Below are positions 43,470 through 54,944 of a stretch of 64,000 bases of DNA, piece by piece (position 1 is the first letter of the stretch; every line of letters starts with the position of its first letter). The position numbers and the translations under genes are program-made. Source of the DNA: Aggregatibacter segnis (GTDB taxonomy: Bacteria; Pseudomonadota; Gammaproteobacteria; Enterobacterales; Pasteurellaceae); contig NZ_NRCW01000006.1 of assembly GCF_003130075.1 (NCBI RefSeq), forward strand, positions 1 through 64,000. The letters are read 5' to 3'. A model generated the notes under the pieces. The model was not told the origin of the DNA and searched no databases. It worked only from the letters and a program-made list of their open reading frames with translations.

Positions 43470-45210
43470 GATTTGCCCCCGTTCTGATATTTTCTAAGTT
43501 CTTTTGTTGATTAAACATTTCTGCATAAATTCCGTTTTCAGCCATTAAAGAAGCATGATCGCCTGATTCTGCCAGGTGACCGCTTTGTAACACATAAATT
43601 TGATCGGCATTTACCGCATTCGCCAGACGGTGAGAAATCATGATGATAGTTTTTTCGTGTTTAAGCTGTTGAATAAATTGCAGAATGATTTCTTCACTTT
43701 CTACGTCGATGTTACTGGTGGCTTCATCGAAAACGTATAAATCAGCATTGTGCAACAAGGCACGCGCCAACGCTAAACGTTGAATTTGACCGCCGGACAA
43801 GTTAGTTCCGCGACTTAATAACATCATGTCCAACCCGCCGTTTTCACGGACGAAATTCGCCAAATTCACTTGTTCCAAGCATTGATAAATGGCTTCGTCG
43901 GAGGCATTGGATAGTGCCATCAACATATTTTCTCTAAGGCTACCTTTGAAAATGTAACTGCTGTGGCTCACCAACGAAACATGGCGATACAAGGAATGAC
44001 GGTTAATTTGTTTAATATCAACGCCATTAAATAAAATTTCCCCTTGCTGCGCTTGGTAAAAACCCATGAGCAAGGAAACCAGCGTGGATTTACCGCAACC
44101 GCTTTTACCCACAAAAACTGTTAATTGCTTCGGTTGAATATTAAGGTTTAAGCCGTTAATCGCCGGTTTTTCTGCAGAATAGGCAAAATGTAAATCCTTA
44201 ATTTGCACGGTGACTTCATTTTTAGCTGGAAAATCCACCGCACTTTTGTTTTCTTCTACCGGGGTATCCAACAGCGTAAAGATTTTTTCTGAAGCGGCCT
44301 TGCCGTTCATCGCCACGTGGAAGAAAGAGCCGAGTAAGCGTAATGGAATGAAAAATTCGGAAGAAAGCAAAATGAATAAAATGACACCGAAAATACTTAA
44401 ATTGCCATCTTGGTATTGTAAAAGCGCTGTCAAAATCCCCAATGCTGCACCGCCGTAAGCCAATAAATCCATTAAAGAAACGGAGTTCAGCTGCATGGTC
44501 AACACTTTCATGGTGATGGTACGGAAATTCTCCGCTTCGATATCCATTTGTTTGGCTTTGTAATCATCGTCTTGATAAATTTTTAAGGTGATCAAGCCTT
44601 GTAGGTTATCCAAAAAGCTGCTGCCTAACCCGACATAAATAGACCAATATTTCGCCAACAAACGTTTCGCGATTTTATTTACCGCAATGATGGACATTGG
44701 AATTAACGGCACGCAAACCAAAAGAATTAACGAGGTCGGTGCGTTAAAAAAGACCAGGAAAACAAACAGCGTGAGCGGCGCAAGCAGGCTATAAAACAAC
44801 TGAGGAAGATAACGACCGAAATAAATTTCCAGTTGTTCCACGCCTTCAGATGCCACTTGGATCACGGAAGAGGTAGATTGTTGGTTAACCTGATTCAGCG
44901 GCATGGAAGATAATTTTTGATAAATCAGCGTACGCAATTTATGCTTCACTTGCGTACTCGCTTTATAGGAAGCTTTCACCGCCATTTTGCCCGCCCAAGC
45001 ACGCAACGCCAGACAAGCAACCAAAACAACAGTAAAAATGACCGCACTTTGCAGCGTAAGCGTACGTTCAAACGCCCATTGCAAACAAATGGCAAACACC
45101 ACCGCACTTATTATCCCGCCGATTAAGGCAACCCAGTTCCATAATACATTAATAGCAATCCATTTTTTGCTATCCGCGACTGTGTTTATCAGTCGTTTAT
45201 CTATCATCAT
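43462..45210 (-). CDS. ABC exporter half-transporter, CydD-like
   Basis: 582 aa with the same architecture: membrane domain with RYLPQLFYSLLAPLTLFVF and SSFLDNLQGLITLKIYQ (CydD-like wording), then Walker A GKSGCGKST, signature LSGGQIQR, Walker B LYVFDEATSNID. It should pair with the following gene as a heterodimeric exporter of small thiols or a related substrate. It starts at the first of two adjacent ATGs. Confidence 0.8.
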   Translation of the reverse strand: MMIDKRLINTVADSKKWIAINVLWNWVALIGGIISAVVFAICLQWAFERTLTLQSAVIFTVVLVACLALRAWAGKMAVKASYKASTQVKHKLRTLIYQKLSSMPLNQVNQQSTSSVIQVASEGVEQLEIYFGRYLPQLFYSLLAPLTLFVFLVFFNAPTSLILLVCVPLIPMSIIAVNKIAKRLLAKYWSIYVGLGSSFLDNLQGLITLKIYQDDDYKAKQMDIEAENFRTITMKVLTMQLNSVSLMDLLAYGGAALGILTALLQYQDGNLSIFGVILFILLSSEFFIPLRLLGSFFHVAMNGKAASEKIFTLLDTPVEENKSAVDFPAKNEVTVQIKDLHFAYSAEKPAINGLNLNIQPKQLTVFVGKSGCGKSTLVSLLMGFYQAQQGEILFNGVDIKQINRHSLYRHVSLVSHSSYIFKGSLRENMLMALSNASDEAIYQCLEQVNLANFVRENGGLDMMLLSRGTNLSGGQIQRLALARALLHNADLYVFDEATSNIDVESEEIILQFIQQLKHEKTIIMISHRLANAVNADQIYVLQSGHLAESGDHASLMAENGIYAEMFNQQKNLENIRTGANHA

Positions 45211-45340
45211 AACGTTTATTTTTCCTTAAAAAATCACATCAGTAAAAAGAACCATATCATAACATTTTTATAACAAATGATAATTAATTTTATTCTAATT
45301 TTTGGTATTTTTATATTTGACGCTTAAATTTAAAACAAAA

Positions 45341-45372
45341 AAATAGCACCTTAAGAAAGGTGCTATTTGTAT
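45341..45372. terminator. Bidirectional-looking terminator after dcuB
   Basis: AAATAGCACCTT (45341-45352) and AAGGTGCTATTT (45357-45368), about 20 bp after the dcuB stop on the minus strand. Confidence 0.85.
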
Positions 45373-45387
45373 AAAATTCAAATCGGT

Positions 45388-46710
45388 TTATAGCAAGATA
45401 TTGGCAAATAACAAACCAAAACCTAAGCAAAATGCCATACTTAATAAACCTGGTAGCATGAAACTGTGGTTGAAAATGTATTTACCGATTCGAGTAGTAC
45501 CTGTGGTATCAAAGTCAATTGAAGCGATGATTGGACCGTAGTTCGGGATAAAGAAATAACCGTTTACCGCAACAAACACACCAATCAAGATTGCCGGTGG
45601 AATACCAAGCGCAATACCCAATGGGAACAAGGTCGCTACGGTAGCGCCTTGGCTGTTTACGAGTACAGAAAGCACGAACAAGGCGAAGGCAAATGTCCAA
45701 GGCGCTGTTTCTACTAAACCTTTAACTAAATCTTTTACTTCCTCAATGTGAGCTTGCATTAAGGTATCTCCTAACCATGCGATACCGAAAATAGCGATTA
45801 CCGCACGCATACCAGCGTGGAATACGGAACCTTTGGTAATTTCAGTGCCATCCGGTTTACAGGTTAAGATAATTAGCGCACCGATAGATAGCATGATGAT
45901 TTCAATGGTATGTGCCATACCCATTGGTTTGCCATCAAATACCGGACGAAGAGAAGGCATTGCCCCCATTAATACAACAAGCAATGCACCAAACAAGAAA
46001 AGAGAAACAGAAATTTTTGCTGTTTTGCTGATCTCAAGTTCTTTTCCACTAATAGTTGAATTAAAGGCTTCGGCATATTTAGGATCGTTTAAACGACGTT
46101 GGTATTCCGGATCATCTTTTAATTCCTTACCCATTTTATTGACAAATAAACACGCGCAGAAAATACCAAGAACAGTGGAAGGAATCGTGACGATTAACAC
46201 ATCACCTAAATGAATACCTTGCGGTTCAAGGTACGCCACAACTGCAACTACAGCTGCAGCAATCGGGCTGGCAACAATAGCAAATTGAGAGGCAATAACT
46301 GCCATAGACATTGGTCGTTCAGGGCGAACACCATTTTGGCGGCTCACTTCGGCAATGACTGGTAATACAGAATATGCAACGTGGCCGGTACCGGCTAATA
46401 GTGTAAAAGTCCAAGTGACTGCAGGTGCAATAAACGTAATGTGTTTTGGATTACGACGTAAAATATTGGTAGCAATTTTGATCATATAATCTAAACCGCC
46501 GGCTGCTTGCATTGCTGCTGCAGCGGAAACCACAGCCATAATCATAAACATTACGTCAATTGGCAAACCTGCCGGTTTTAAGCCAAAACCGAAAGACAAG
46601 ATAGCAAGCCCCAAGCCGCCAAAAACACCCAAACCGATACCGCCAACACGTGCACCAACTAAAATACATAGCAACACGATGGCGAATTGAAGTAAAAACA
46701 TAGCAGACAT
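45388..46710 (-). CDS. dcuB: Anaerobic C4-dicarboxylate antiporter (DcuA/DcuB family)
   Basis: 440 aa with 10 or more membrane helices: [20 protein letters not shown] near the start, [18 protein letters not shown] and [23 protein letters not shown] as family motifs. It exchanges fumarate for succinate during fumarate respiration. DcuB rather than DcuA is chosen from overall wording, without alignment. ATG 46710 stands behind GGAGG. Confidence 0.88.
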   Translation of the reverse strand: MSAMFLLQFAIVLLCILVGARVGGIGLGVFGGLGLAILSFGFGLKPAGLPIDVMFMIMAVVSAAAAMQAAGGLDYMIKIATNILRRNPKHITFIAPAVTWTFTLLAGTGHVAYSVLPVIAEVSRQNGVRPERPMSMAVIASQFAIVASPIAAAVVAVVAYLEPQGIHLGDVLIVTIPSTVLGIFCACLFVNKMGKELKDDPEYQRRLNDPKYAEAFNSTISGKELEISKTAKISVSLFLFGALLVVLMGAMPSLRPVFDGKPMGMAHTIEIIMLSIGALIILTCKPDGTEITKGSVFHAGMRAVIAIFGIAWLGDTLMQAHIEEVKDLVKGLVETAPWTFAFALFVLSVLVNSQGATVATLFPLGIALGIPPAILIGVFVAVNGYFFIPNYGPIIASIDFDTTGTTRIGKYIFNHSFMLPGLLSMAFCLGFGLLFANILL

Positions 46711-47032
46711 ACTGCCTCCTTAGAGAATGAAATAAAATCTGTATAACGTATAAGAAATTATACTCAGTTATATTTTGATAGAGATACCTTTCCAAGGCAA
46801 TAGGGATTTAACAACCCAAAATTCAGCTTAATTATATAAGAATGTCATAATACTGAGTATGGCTGATTTTGAATGTTCTCATTAAATTATGATCCATATC
46901 AGGTTTTAAACAAAATTTTGATGGTTATTTCAACAAAATCAACATTCTCCGTAGAAACAATAACTTTTGATAAATAGTCAAAGTAAAGTTATACTTGAGC
47001 CCTTATTTTTAAACCTAATTATTGAGAAATAT
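46711..47032. promoter_or_regulatory. Divergent promoter region of dcuB and yibN, candidate FNR site
   Basis: TGATCCATATCA (46890-46901) matches the core of the FNR box TTGAT-N4-ATCAA, missing only the outermost bases. It fits anaerobic control of dcuB. It is about 180 bp from the dcuB start, so the start site would have to be well upstream. Nothing else is recognised here. Confidence 0.4.
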
Positions 47033-47473
47033 ATGGAAGAATTTATGCCGATGGCAATTGAATTTGCCAAAAATCATTCTTTAATTGTTGTTGCTTGGGT
47101 AGCTATTTTTCTAATGGTTATCTACCACTTCATCAAATCAGCCACCAGCAAAACAAAAGTGATTGAAAATACTGAAGCTATTTCGTTAATCAACAACCAA
47201 AACGCTGTTGTTATTGATTTACGCTCAATGGATGACTTTAATAAAGGTCACATCATTAACAGTTTAAACCTGCTTCCTACCGAAATTAAAAATCACAATA
47301 TCGGTAAAATTGAACAGCATAAAGAGACACCTGTTATTTTGGTTTGTGCTAACGGCGTGACTTCCGCTTCTTCTGCTGAAATTTTAGCAAAACAAGGATT
47401 TAATCACGTTTATTCCTTGAAAGAAGGCCTTGCCGGCTGGCGAGCAGCAAATTTACCTTTAGTTAAAAAATAA
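47033..47473 (+). CDS. yibN: Rhodanese-domain membrane protein YibN
   Basis: 146 aa from ATG 47033; an upstream open start at 46967 has no ribosome site. One N-terminal membrane helix (about 17-37) precedes a rhodanese domain with the active-site loop [11 protein letters not shown] (Cys) and [10 protein letters not shown] near the end. It may act in sulfur transfer or membrane-protein insertion. First gene of yibN-secB-gpsA-cysE; the grxC gene usual in E. coli is absent. Confidence 0.88.
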   Translation: MEEFMPMAIEFAKNHSLIVVAWVAIFLMVIYHFIKSATSKTKVIENTEAISLINNQNAVVIDLRSMDDFNKGHIINSLNLLPTEIKNHNIGKIEQHKETPVILVCANGVTSASSAEILAKQGFNHVYSLKEGLAGWRAANLPLVKK

Positions 47474-47487
47474 ATAAGGATACAAAA

Positions 47488-47994
47488 ATGACCGAAGAAA
47501 ACAAAGAAATCGTAAATAACGAAGAACAAGAGGTTCAAGCAGTACTTCAAATTCAACGTATTTATGTCAAAGACGTTTCTTTTGAAGCACCTAATTTGCC
47601 ACACATTTTCAATCAAGAATGGAAACCAAAACTGGCTTTTGATTTATCCACCGAAACCGTTAAATTAGCCGATGATTTATACGAAGTTTGTTTAAATATT
47701 TCCGTTGAAACCACTTTGGAAGATTCCGGCGATGTGGCTTTTATTTGTGAAGTGAAACAAGCCGGTGTATTTACTATTAGCGGTTTAGAAGATATGCAAA
47801 TGGCACATTGCTTAACAGCTCAATGCCCAAATATGTTATTCCCTTACGCCCGTGAATTGGTTTCTAACTTAGTCAACCGCGGTACTTTCCCTGCATTAAA
47901 TCTTTCTCCGGTTAACTTTGATGCTTTATTTGTTGAATATTTACAACGTCAACAACAAGAGCAAGAATCTGCCGAGCAAGCAAAAGCAAATTAA
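47488..47994 (+). CDS. secB: Protein-export chaperone SecB
   Basis: 168 aa with [22 protein letters not shown] and the conserved [13 protein letters not shown]. It forms a tetramer that keeps preproteins unfolded and hands them to SecA. Length and motifs are normal. 14 bp after yibN. Confidence 0.96.
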   Translation: MTEENKEIVNNEEQEVQAVLQIQRIYVKDVSFEAPNLPHIFNQEWKPKLAFDLSTETVKLADDLYEVCLNISVETTLEDSGDVAFICEVKQAGVFTISGLEDMQMAHCLTAQCPNMLFPYARELVSNLVNRGTFPALNLSPVNFDALFVEYLQRQQQEQESAEQAKAN

Positions 47995-48000
47995 TCTCAA

Positions 48001-48036
48001 AAAACCCACTTTTGATAAAGTGGGTTCTATTTTTTC
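48001..48036 (+). terminator. secB terminator
   Basis: AACCCACTTT (48003-48012) and AAAGTGGGTT (48017-48026) with a T-run. gpsA follows, so read-through or a separate promoter is needed. Confidence 0.85.
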
Positions 48037-48070
48037 GTTACTCTCATTTTTATCCGTCAAGGAGTCAATG

Positions 48071-49084
48071 ATGAATACGACCTTAACTCATTCTTCTATT
48101 ACCGTACTAGGCGCCGGTTCTTTTGGTACCGCCTTGGCTATTGCATTTTCCCGTAACGGACATTTAACCCATCTTTGGGGACATAATTCGACAAAAATGC
48201 AAAAACTTGATAGTGAGCGACAAAATACCGAATTTTTACCGGAGATTGTTTTTCCCGATTCGTTACAAATAGAAACGGATTTAGCTAAAGCCATTCAAGC
48301 TTCACGCGATTTATTATTAGCCGTTCCAAGCCATTGTTTTGGTGAAATTCTCGATCAAATTCGACTGCACTTACGTCCTGATAGCCGTATTGTTTGGGCT
48401 ACAAAAGGCTTAGAAAGAGATACCGGTCGCTTGTTGGAAGACGTTATCAAAGAAAAATTAGGCAACCACTATCCTTTAGCGATACTTTCCGGCCCAACTT
48501 TTGCCAAAGAGTTGGCTTCTGGTCTTCCGACAGCAATCACCTTGGCTTCCAACGATGAAGCATTTGCATTGCAATTTCAAGCGCGCATTCATTGCAGCAA
48601 ACATTTTCGCGTTTACATTAATAACGATATGCTTGGTGTACAACTTGGCGGTGCCATTAAAAACGTCATTGCCATTGGCGCAGGGATGTCCGACGGCATG
48701 GGATTTGGCGCAAATGCTAGAACAGCACTTATCACACGCGGTATTGCCGAAATATCTCGTTTAGGTATCGCCCTAGGCGCAAATCCAAATACTTTTATGG
48801 GTATGTCCGGCTTAGGTGATCTTGTTTTAACCTGTACTGATAATCAGTCCCGTAACCGTCGTTTTGGCATGATGTTAGGGCAAGGTTTTTCCGCTCAAAC
48901 AGCAATGGATAATATTGGTCAAGTAGTAGAAGGTTTCTATAACACCAAAGAGGCCCATTTACTTGCACAACGACACGGCATTGAAATGCCTATCACTGAA
49001 CAAATTTACCAAGTCCTGTTCTGTGGCAAAAATGCTAAAGAAGCCGCATTGAGTTTATTAGGTAGAGAACGTAAAGAGGAATAA
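48071..49084 (+). CDS. gpsA: Glycerol-3-phosphate dehydrogenase [NAD(P)+]
   Basis: 337 aa from the second of two ATGs (48071), 6 bp after GGAG; a longer open frame from 47918 overlaps secB and is rejected. NAD-binding [13 protein letters not shown] at the start, [15 protein letters not shown] and the catalytic Lys region [13 protein letters not shown]. It makes sn-glycerol-3-phosphate for phospholipids. Confidence 0.95.
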   Translation: MNTTLTHSSITVLGAGSFGTALAIAFSRNGHLTHLWGHNSTKMQKLDSERQNTEFLPEIVFPDSLQIETDLAKAIQASRDLLLAVPSHCFGEILDQIRLHLRPDSRIVWATKGLERDTGRLLEDVIKEKLGNHYPLAILSGPTFAKELASGLPTAITLASNDEAFALQFQARIHCSKHFRVYINNDMLGVQLGGAIKNVIAIGAGMSDGMGFGANARTALITRGIAEISRLGIALGANPNTFMGMSGLGDLVLTCTDNQSRNRRFGMMLGQGFSAQTAMDNIGQVVEGFYNTKEAHLLAQRHGIEMPITEQIYQVLFCGKNAKEAALSLLGRERKEE

Positions 49085-49087
49085 TCC

Positions 49088-49885
49088 ATGTCATCAACGG
49101 TTTGGCAAAATATTCGTCAGGAAGCAAAAGAGTTAGTGGATAACGAACCTATGCTTGCCAGTTTTTTCCATTCAACGATTTTAAAACATCATAATTTAGG
49201 CAGTGCATTAAGTTACATTTTAGCCAACAAATTGGCCAACACGATTATGCCGGCTATTGCGTTACGCGAAATTATCGAAGAAACCTATCAGGAAAAACCA
49301 AGCATTATTGAATGTGCCGCTTTTGATATTCAAGCCGTTCGTCAACGAGATCCGGCGGTAGAACTTTGGTCAACCCCTTTGCTTTATTTAAAAGGGTTTC
49401 ACGCTATTCAAAGTTATCGCATTACCCATCATTTATGGCAACAAAACCGCAAAGCGCTAGCTATTTATTTGCAAAACCAAATTTCTGTTGCATTTGACGT
49501 GGACATTCACCCTGCAGCCAAAATCGGCCATGGCATTATGTTCGACCATGCCACCGGTATTGTTGTCGGCGAAACCTCCGTGATTGAAAATAACGTGTCT
49601 ATTCTACAAGGTGTCACCCTAGGAGGTACCGGAAAAGAATGTGGTGATCGTCATCCAAAAATTCGTGAAGGCGTGATGATTGGTGCGGGTGCAAAAATTT
49701 TGGGCAATATTGAAGTGGGAAAATACGCCAAAATCGGCGCGAATTCTGTTGTATTACAACCTATCCCCGACTATGCCACCGCCGCAGGCATACCGGCACG
49801 TATAATCGGAAAAGACAAAGACGCCAAACCGGCATTTGAGATGAACCAAAATTTTATTGATTTAGGAATGGAATTGAATATTTAG
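49088..49885 (+). CDS. cysE: Serine acetyltransferase
   Basis: 265 aa. A helical N-terminal domain precedes a left-handed beta-helix of hexapeptide repeats with the active-site stretch DVDIHPAAKIGHGIMFDHATG. It makes O-acetylserine for cysteine synthesis and is normally feedback-inhibited by cysteine. 3 bp after gpsA. Confidence 0.96.
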   Translation: MSSTVWQNIRQEAKELVDNEPMLASFFHSTILKHHNLGSALSYILANKLANTIMPAIALREIIEETYQEKPSIIECAAFDIQAVRQRDPAVELWSTPLLYLKGFHAIQSYRITHHLWQQNRKALAIYLQNQISVAFDVDIHPAAKIGHGIMFDHATGIVVGETSVIENNVSILQGVTLGGTGKECGDRHPKIREGVMIGAGAKILGNIEVGKYAKIGANSVVLQPIPDYATAAGIPARIIGKDKDAKPAFEMNQNFIDLGMELNI

Positions 49886-49949
49886 GCTCAACAAGGATCT
49901 CAAGGTTGAGCCTAAAACATCTTCAAAAGTGACCGCTCTTTAACGTTTG

Positions 49950-50963
49950 TTAAGCGCCGATTAAACGTGAAAGTGCGGTGTCTTTTCGGTCTAAATAATG
50001 GGTAGATTGAATACGACGGATTGTTCTGGATTTTCCTCGAATTAATAAGGTTTCCGTGGTTGCCAGATTGCCTTTACGATGAATACCTTTTAATAGGTCA
50101 CCATTAGTAATTCCGGTGGCCGCAAAAACTAAATTGTCGTCACGCACTAATTGTTCAAGCTGTAATACAGTATTTACTTGAACACCCATTTCTTCACAAC
50201 GACGTATTTCTTCTGCTGCCAACGCATTATTTTCCGGTGTTTCCCCTTTAACGACATTTCTTGGTAATAAACGGGATTGCATATCCCCCCCTAAAGCTCG
50301 AATTGCCGCCGCCGCAATAACGCCTTCCGGTGCACCGCCAATACCGTACACCATGTCAATTTCAGCTTCCGGTAAACAACATAATACCGATGCCGCAATA
50401 TCACCATCTGGAATAGTAAATACGCGTACACCTAATTGATGCATTTTATCAATAACCTCTTTATGACGAGGTTTATCCAAAATCGTTACCGTTAAGTCAG
50501 ATAATAATTTACCCAATTTAGAGGCGACACGACGCAAGTTTTGTTCAAGCGGTAAATTTAAATCGATGATGCCTTTTGCCTCCGGGCCAACCACCATTTT
50601 TTCCATATACATATCAGGCGCTTTTAAAAAAGTATTTTTACCGCCTGCTGCCAACACGGAAATAGCATTAGTTTGTCCCATGGCCGTCATACGCGTGCCA
50701 TCAATTGGATCAACGGCAATTGACACTAACTCGCCCATGCCGGACCCTACTTTTTCACCAATATACAGCATTGGCGCTTGATCAATTTCCCCTTCACCAA
50801 TAACAACTTCTGCGTCCATATGCACTAAATTCAACATATAACGCATTGCTTTCACGGCGGCATCATCAGCCGAATTTTTATCACCACGTCCTAACCAAGC
50901 AAACCCGGCTAATGCGGCGACTTCTGTTACTCTTGAAAACTCAATGGCTAATGATCTGTTCAT
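49950..50963 (-). CDS. glpX: Class II fructose-1,6-bisphosphatase
   Basis: 337 aa. GEGEIDQAPMLYIGE and the metal-binding DPIDGTRMTAMGQ motif identify the GlpX family. A gluconeogenic phosphatase. Monocistronic here and convergent with cysE; an uptake signal lies near its 3' end. Confidence 0.95.
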   Translation of the reverse strand: MNRSLAIEFSRVTEVAALAGFAWLGRGDKNSADDAAVKAMRYMLNLVHMDAEVVIGEGEIDQAPMLYIGEKVGSGMGELVSIAVDPIDGTRMTAMGQTNAISVLAAGGKNTFLKAPDMYMEKMVVGPEAKGIIDLNLPLEQNLRRVASKLGKLLSDLTVTILDKPRHKEVIDKMHQLGVRVFTIPDGDIAASVLCCLPEAEIDMVYGIGGAPEGVIAAAAIRALGGDMQSRLLPRNVVKGETPENNALAAEEIRRCEEMGVQVNTVLQLEQLVRDDNLVFAATGITNGDLLKGIHRKGNLATTETLLIRGKSRTIRRIQSTHYLDRKDTALSRLIGA

Positions 50964-51156
50964 GGGAATTCCTTAAAAATGAGAAGTAAAAAAATCGGCT
51001 TATTTTATCACTAAGCAAACGTTTGCATACCAAAAACATCAAGAAATTTTCTACAGGGTAATTAATTCAAAGATTATTTGATTCTCCGCTTTAATAAAAA
51101 CAATTAACTAGGTAGAATAAAGCCACTTTTATCCATTTGTTTTAGAGGAAATTACC

Positions 51157-51375
51157 ATGTCATTCGAAGTATTAGATCAGTTAGAAAACAAAATTAAGCA
51201 AACAGTTGAAACTATTCAATTACTTCAATTAGAAGTTGAAGAATTAAAAGAAAAAAACAACAAATCACAACAAGAAAACGATGCATTACGTGGTGAAAAC
51301 GAACAGTTAAGAAACGAACAGCAAAATATTCAAGAGCGTTTACGTTCCATCATAGGCATGACTGATGGTATCTAA
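51157..51375 (+). CDS. zapB: Cell division protein ZapB
   Basis: 72 aa, almost entirely coiled coil ([39 protein letters not shown]). It stabilises the Z-ring with ZapA. Strong ribosome site AGAGGA. Usually found near glpX/glpK in E. coli too. Confidence 0.93.
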   Translation: MSFEVLDQLENKIKQTVETIQLLQLEVEELKEKNNKSQQENDALRGENEQLRNEQQNIQERLRSIIGMTDGI

Positions 51376-51389
51376 TCGATTAATAAAAA

Positions 51390-51425
51390 ACAAAGGCTTA
51401 GTTAATCTAAGCCTTCTTTTTTTGG
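51390..51425 (+). terminator. zapB terminator
   Basis: AAGGCTTAG and CTAAGCCTT around TTAAT, followed by seven T. Confidence 0.9.
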
Positions 51426-51433
51426 AGAAAAAA

Positions 51434-51895
51434 ATGCAACCTAAAATTTGCTTAATTACCGGCAGCACCTTAGGCGGTGCCGAATATGTTGCCGAACATT
51501 TAGAAAACCTATTACAACAACAAGGTTTCAGTACCGAATTACATCATGGACCTACATTGAATGAGGTTATCAATGAAAAATTATGGTTGGTGGTAACCTC
51601 CACCCATGGCGCAGGAGAACTGCCGGATAACCTCAAACCGTTATTTGAAGCCCTTGATGCAAGTGATATAGATCTTTCAACATTGAAATTTGCGGTGATC
51701 GGTTTAGGTAATTCCGATTACGATACCTTTTGCTTTGCCGTGGATAGAGTAGAACAAACGTTATCGGCAAAAAGTGCGGTCAAAATAACTGATGCTTTGC
51801 GTATTGACGTCTTAACAGAAACCGACCAAGAACAATGCGTAGAGAACTGGTTGCCCAATTTTACGAATAAAATTTCATCAATTTCGTTTTCATAA
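51434..51895 (+). CDS. mioC: Flavodoxin-like protein MioC
   Basis: 153 aa from ATG 51434, behind GGAG. FMN-binding [16 protein letters not shown] and [12 protein letters not shown] loops, then [10 protein letters not shown]. In E. coli mioC lies next to oriC and its transcription can affect initiation; the same position is held here. An internal uptake signal is present (51774). Confidence 0.93.
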   Translation: MQPKICLITGSTLGGAEYVAEHLENLLQQQGFSTELHHGPTLNEVINEKLWLVVTSTHGAGELPDNLKPLFEALDASDIDLSTLKFAVIGLGNSDYDTFCFAVDRVEQTLSAKSAVKITDALRIDVLTETDQEQCVENWLPNFTNKISSISFS

Positions 51896-52317
51896 AATCA
51901 ATTAACAAGAAAAAACACTTGTGGATAACTTAACATAAAATTGTGAGAAATCTGTTTTTATAACATGGGTAAGTTTTTCAAAAGATCATGCTGTGGATAA
52001 ACCACGAAGTTATACACAAGAATTGAAGTGTAGGATCAGTAAGATCTTAACAGTTTTAAAAATGATCTATGTTCTTCATTTACAACATAAAAAAGATCTT
52101 ATTCAAGTTATTCAGCGATCCTAATAGTAGTAATAATAAAATAGATCTTTATATAGAGATCTTATTCTTATTAGCGAGAGATCCTTTTAACGATCTCACT
52201 TACTCTTTCACTGAAACTGTCCTTTTAACAAAACAAGATTTTCAGTAGAATAGCGACCAATTTTTTTAAAGGATCAAAAGATCCGTACCTCATTCAAAAT
52301 AGAGATCATTCATAATC
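51896..52317 (+). other. oriC: Chromosomal replication origin oriC
   Basis: Between mioC and mnmG, as in gamma-proteobacteria. DnaA boxes: TGTGGATAA at 51920-51928 and 51992-52000 (reverse of TTATCCACA) and TTATACACA at 52010-52018. About a dozen Dam GATC sites lie in roughly 350 bp. A duplex-unwinding part toward mnmG has 13-mer-like repeats GATCTTATTCAAG (52095), GATCTTTATATAG (52144), GATCTTATTCTTA (52158) and GATCCTTTTAACG (52180). Nothing codes here. Confidence 0.93.
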
Positions 52318-54207
52318 ATGTTTTACACTGAAACCTATGATGTCATCGTGATCGGTGGCGGTCATGCAGGGACTGAAGCCGCATTGGCGCCTGCTCGTAT
52401 GGGATTAAAAACCCTATTACTTACGCATAATGTAGATACCCTAGGACAAATGTCTTGTAACCCGGCAATTGGCGGAATAGGAAAAGGCCATTTAGTCAGA
52501 GAGATTGATGCCATGGGCGGTTTAATGGCCACGGCAGCAGATCAGGCAGGTATTCAATTTCGTACACTAAATAGCAGTAAAGGTCCGGCCGTGCGAGCGA
52601 CTCGTGCACAGGCAGACCGTGTGCTATATCGACAAGCAGTAAGAATTGCTCTTGAAAATCAACCTAATTTAGATATTTTCCAACAAGAAGTCAGCGATAT
52701 TTTAGTAGAGCAAGAGCGCGCTACCGGTGTCGTGACGAAAATGGGACTGAAATTTCATGCGAAATCAGTAATTTTAACTGCCGGCACGTTCTTAGCCGGT
52801 AAGATCCATATTGGTTTGGAAAATTACGAAGGTGGACGCGCGGGTGATCCTGCTTCTGTTACACTTTCTCATCATTTAAGAGATCTTGGTTTACGTGTGG
52901 ATCGTTTAAAAACGGGAACACCCCCACGTATTGATGCGCGTACCATTGATTTTTCCGTACTTGCTGAACAGCATGGTGATGCACAATTGCCGGTATTTTC
53001 TTTCATGGGATCCGTTGATCAACATCCTCGCCAAATTCCGTGTTTTATTACACATACGAATGAAAAAACGCACGAGGTGATCCGTCATAATTTGGATCGT
53101 AGCCCGATGTACACGGGAGTTATCGAAGGAATTGGTCCGCGTTATTGCCCATCTATCGAAGATAAAGTAATGCGTTTTGCCGATCGTAATTCGCATCAAA
53201 TTTATTTAGAACCAGAAGGTTTAACCACAAATGAAATTTACCCGAACGGGATTTCCACCAGTTTGCCATTTGACGTGCAAATGGGCATTGTGAATTCCAT
53301 GAAAGGGTTGGAAAATGCGCGCATTATTAAGCCGGGTTATGCCATTGAATATGATTATTTTGACCCACGTGATTTAAAACCAACTTTAGAAACCAAATCC
53401 ATTCAAGGTTTATTCTTTGCCGGTCAAATTAACGGTACGACCGGTTATGAAGAGGCTGCTTCTCAAGGGTTGTTAGCAGGAATTAACGCGGGTCTTTATG
53501 TGCAAGAAAAAGAGGCTTGGTTCCCACGTCGTGATCAGGCTTACATGGGAGTATTGGTGGATGATCTTTGCACGCTTGGCACCAAAGAACCTTATCGCGT
53601 ATTCACGTCCCGAGCGGAATATCGTTTGTTATTGCGTGAAGATAATGCCGACATTCGTTTGACACCGATTGCCCATGAATTAGGGTTAATTGACGAAGCC
53701 CGCTGGGCACGTTTCAACCAGAAAATGGAAAATATTGAACAAGAACGTCAGCGTTTACGTAGTATTTGGTTACATCCGCGTTCAGAACATTTAGAAGAAG
53801 CCAACCAAGTATTGGGCAGTCCGTTGGTGCGTGAAGCCAGTGGTGAAGATTTATTGCGTCGTCCGGAAATAAATTATCAAATTTTGACCGCACTTACGCC
53901 ATTTCAGCCGCCGATGGGCGATAAAGAAGCCATTGAACAAGTGGAAATTGCGATTAAATATCAAGGGTATATAGAACATCAGCAAGACGAAATCGAAAAA
54001 CAAAAACGTCATGAAAATACGGCTATTCCGGCTAACTTTGATTACAGTAAAGTGTCTGGTTTATCCAATGAAGTACGTGCGAAGTTGGAACAGCATCGCC
54101 CGGTGTCTATTGGACAAGCCAGCCGTATTTCCGGTATTACGCCGGCAGCCATTTCCATTATTTTGGTGAATTTGAAAAAACAAGGCATGTTAAAACGTGG
54201 TGAGTAA
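52318..54207 (+). CDS. mnmG: tRNA uridine-5-carboxymethylaminomethyl modification enzyme MnmG
   Basis: 629 aa with the FAD-binding start [18 protein letters not shown] and family motifs [23 protein letters not shown] and PGYAIEYDY. With MnmE it makes cmnm5U34 in tRNAs. Its position next to oriC is conserved. Its stop overlaps the rsmG start. Confidence 0.97.
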   Translation: MFYTETYDVIVIGGGHAGTEAALAPARMGLKTLLLTHNVDTLGQMSCNPAIGGIGKGHLVREIDAMGGLMATAADQAGIQFRTLNSSKGPAVRATRAQADRVLYRQAVRIALENQPNLDIFQQEVSDILVEQERATGVVTKMGLKFHAKSVILTAGTFLAGKIHIGLENYEGGRAGDPASVTLSHHLRDLGLRVDRLKTGTPPRIDARTIDFSVLAEQHGDAQLPVFSFMGSVDQHPRQIPCFITHTNEKTHEVIRHNLDRSPMYTGVIEGIGPRYCPSIEDKVMRFADRNSHQIYLEPEGLTTNEIYPNGISTSLPFDVQMGIVNSMKGLENARIIKPGYAIEYDYFDPRDLKPTLETKSIQGLFFAGQINGTTGYEEAASQGLLAGINAGLYVQEKEAWFPRRDQAYMGVLVDDLCTLGTKEPYRVFTSRAEYRLLLREDNADIRLTPIAHELGLIDEARWARFNQKMENIEQERQRLRSIWLHPRSEHLEEANQVLGSPLVREASGEDLLRRPEINYQILTALTPFQPPMGDKEAIEQVEIAIKYQGYIEHQQDEIEKQKRHENTAIPANFDYSKVSGLSNEVRAKLEQHRPVSIGQASRISGITPAAISIILVNLKKQGMLKRGE

Positions 54208-54836
54208 TGGCTAATTTAGAACTTCAATTAACGGATAAGCTAAAAACATTATTAAAACAAACCGCACTTTCTGTCACAGATCAGCAACTTAAACAGTTAG
54301 TGAAGCTAGTTTTATTACTGGATAAATGGAATAAGGCATATAACCTGACTTCAGTACGTGATCCGCAGGAAATGGTGGTGAAACATATTTTAGATAGTAT
54401 TGTGGTTAGCCCTTATTTACAAGGTAACCGTTTTATTGATGTCGGCACCGGTCCAGGCTTGCCCGGTTTGCCTTTAGCTATCGTTAATCCGCAAAAACAA
54501 TTTGTTTTATTGGATAGTTTAGGTAAACGTATTAGTTTTATTCGTAATGCTATTCGTGAGCTGGGGCTAACCAATGTAGAACCGGTACTAAGTCGAGTAG
54601 AAGATTACCATCCCGATCATCAATTTGATGGCGTGTTAAGTCGTGCTTTTGCTTCCTTAAAAGATATGACCGACTGGTGTCATCATTTACCTAAATCGGA
54701 TGGATTATTTTATGCGCTAAAAGGTCTTTATCACGAAGAAGAAGTGAAAGAATTAAATCCTCAATTTAAGGTGAAAAATGTCATTAAATTAGAGGTTCCC
54801 GAACTAACCGGGGAGCGGCATTTGGTCATTTTGTGA
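54207..54836 (+). CDS. rsmG: 16S rRNA (guanine527-N7)-methyltransferase RsmG
   Basis: 209 aa. SAM-binding [15 protein letters not shown] and [19 protein letters not shown] are RsmG motifs. It methylates G527 in 16S rRNA. The start codon shares its A with the mnmG stop (TAATG). Confidence 0.95.
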   Translation: MANLELQLTDKLKTLLKQTALSVTDQQLKQLVKLVLLLDKWNKAYNLTSVRDPQEMVVKHILDSIVVSPYLQGNRFIDVGTGPGLPGLPLAIVNPQKQFVLLDSLGKRISFIRNAIRELGLTNVEPVLSRVEDYHPDHQFDGVLSRAFASLKDMTDWCHHLPKSDGLFYALKGLYHEEEVKELNPQFKVKNVIKLEVPELTGERHLVIL

Positions 54837-54944
54837 TGATTTGTTTAAAGTGTGATTTATTTAACACTTTTTTTACTTTTTTATGTTGAATCTCTTTAGT
54901 TCAAAGGTATAATTAGCCAGTTTTTGCATATAAAAAGTAAAATA

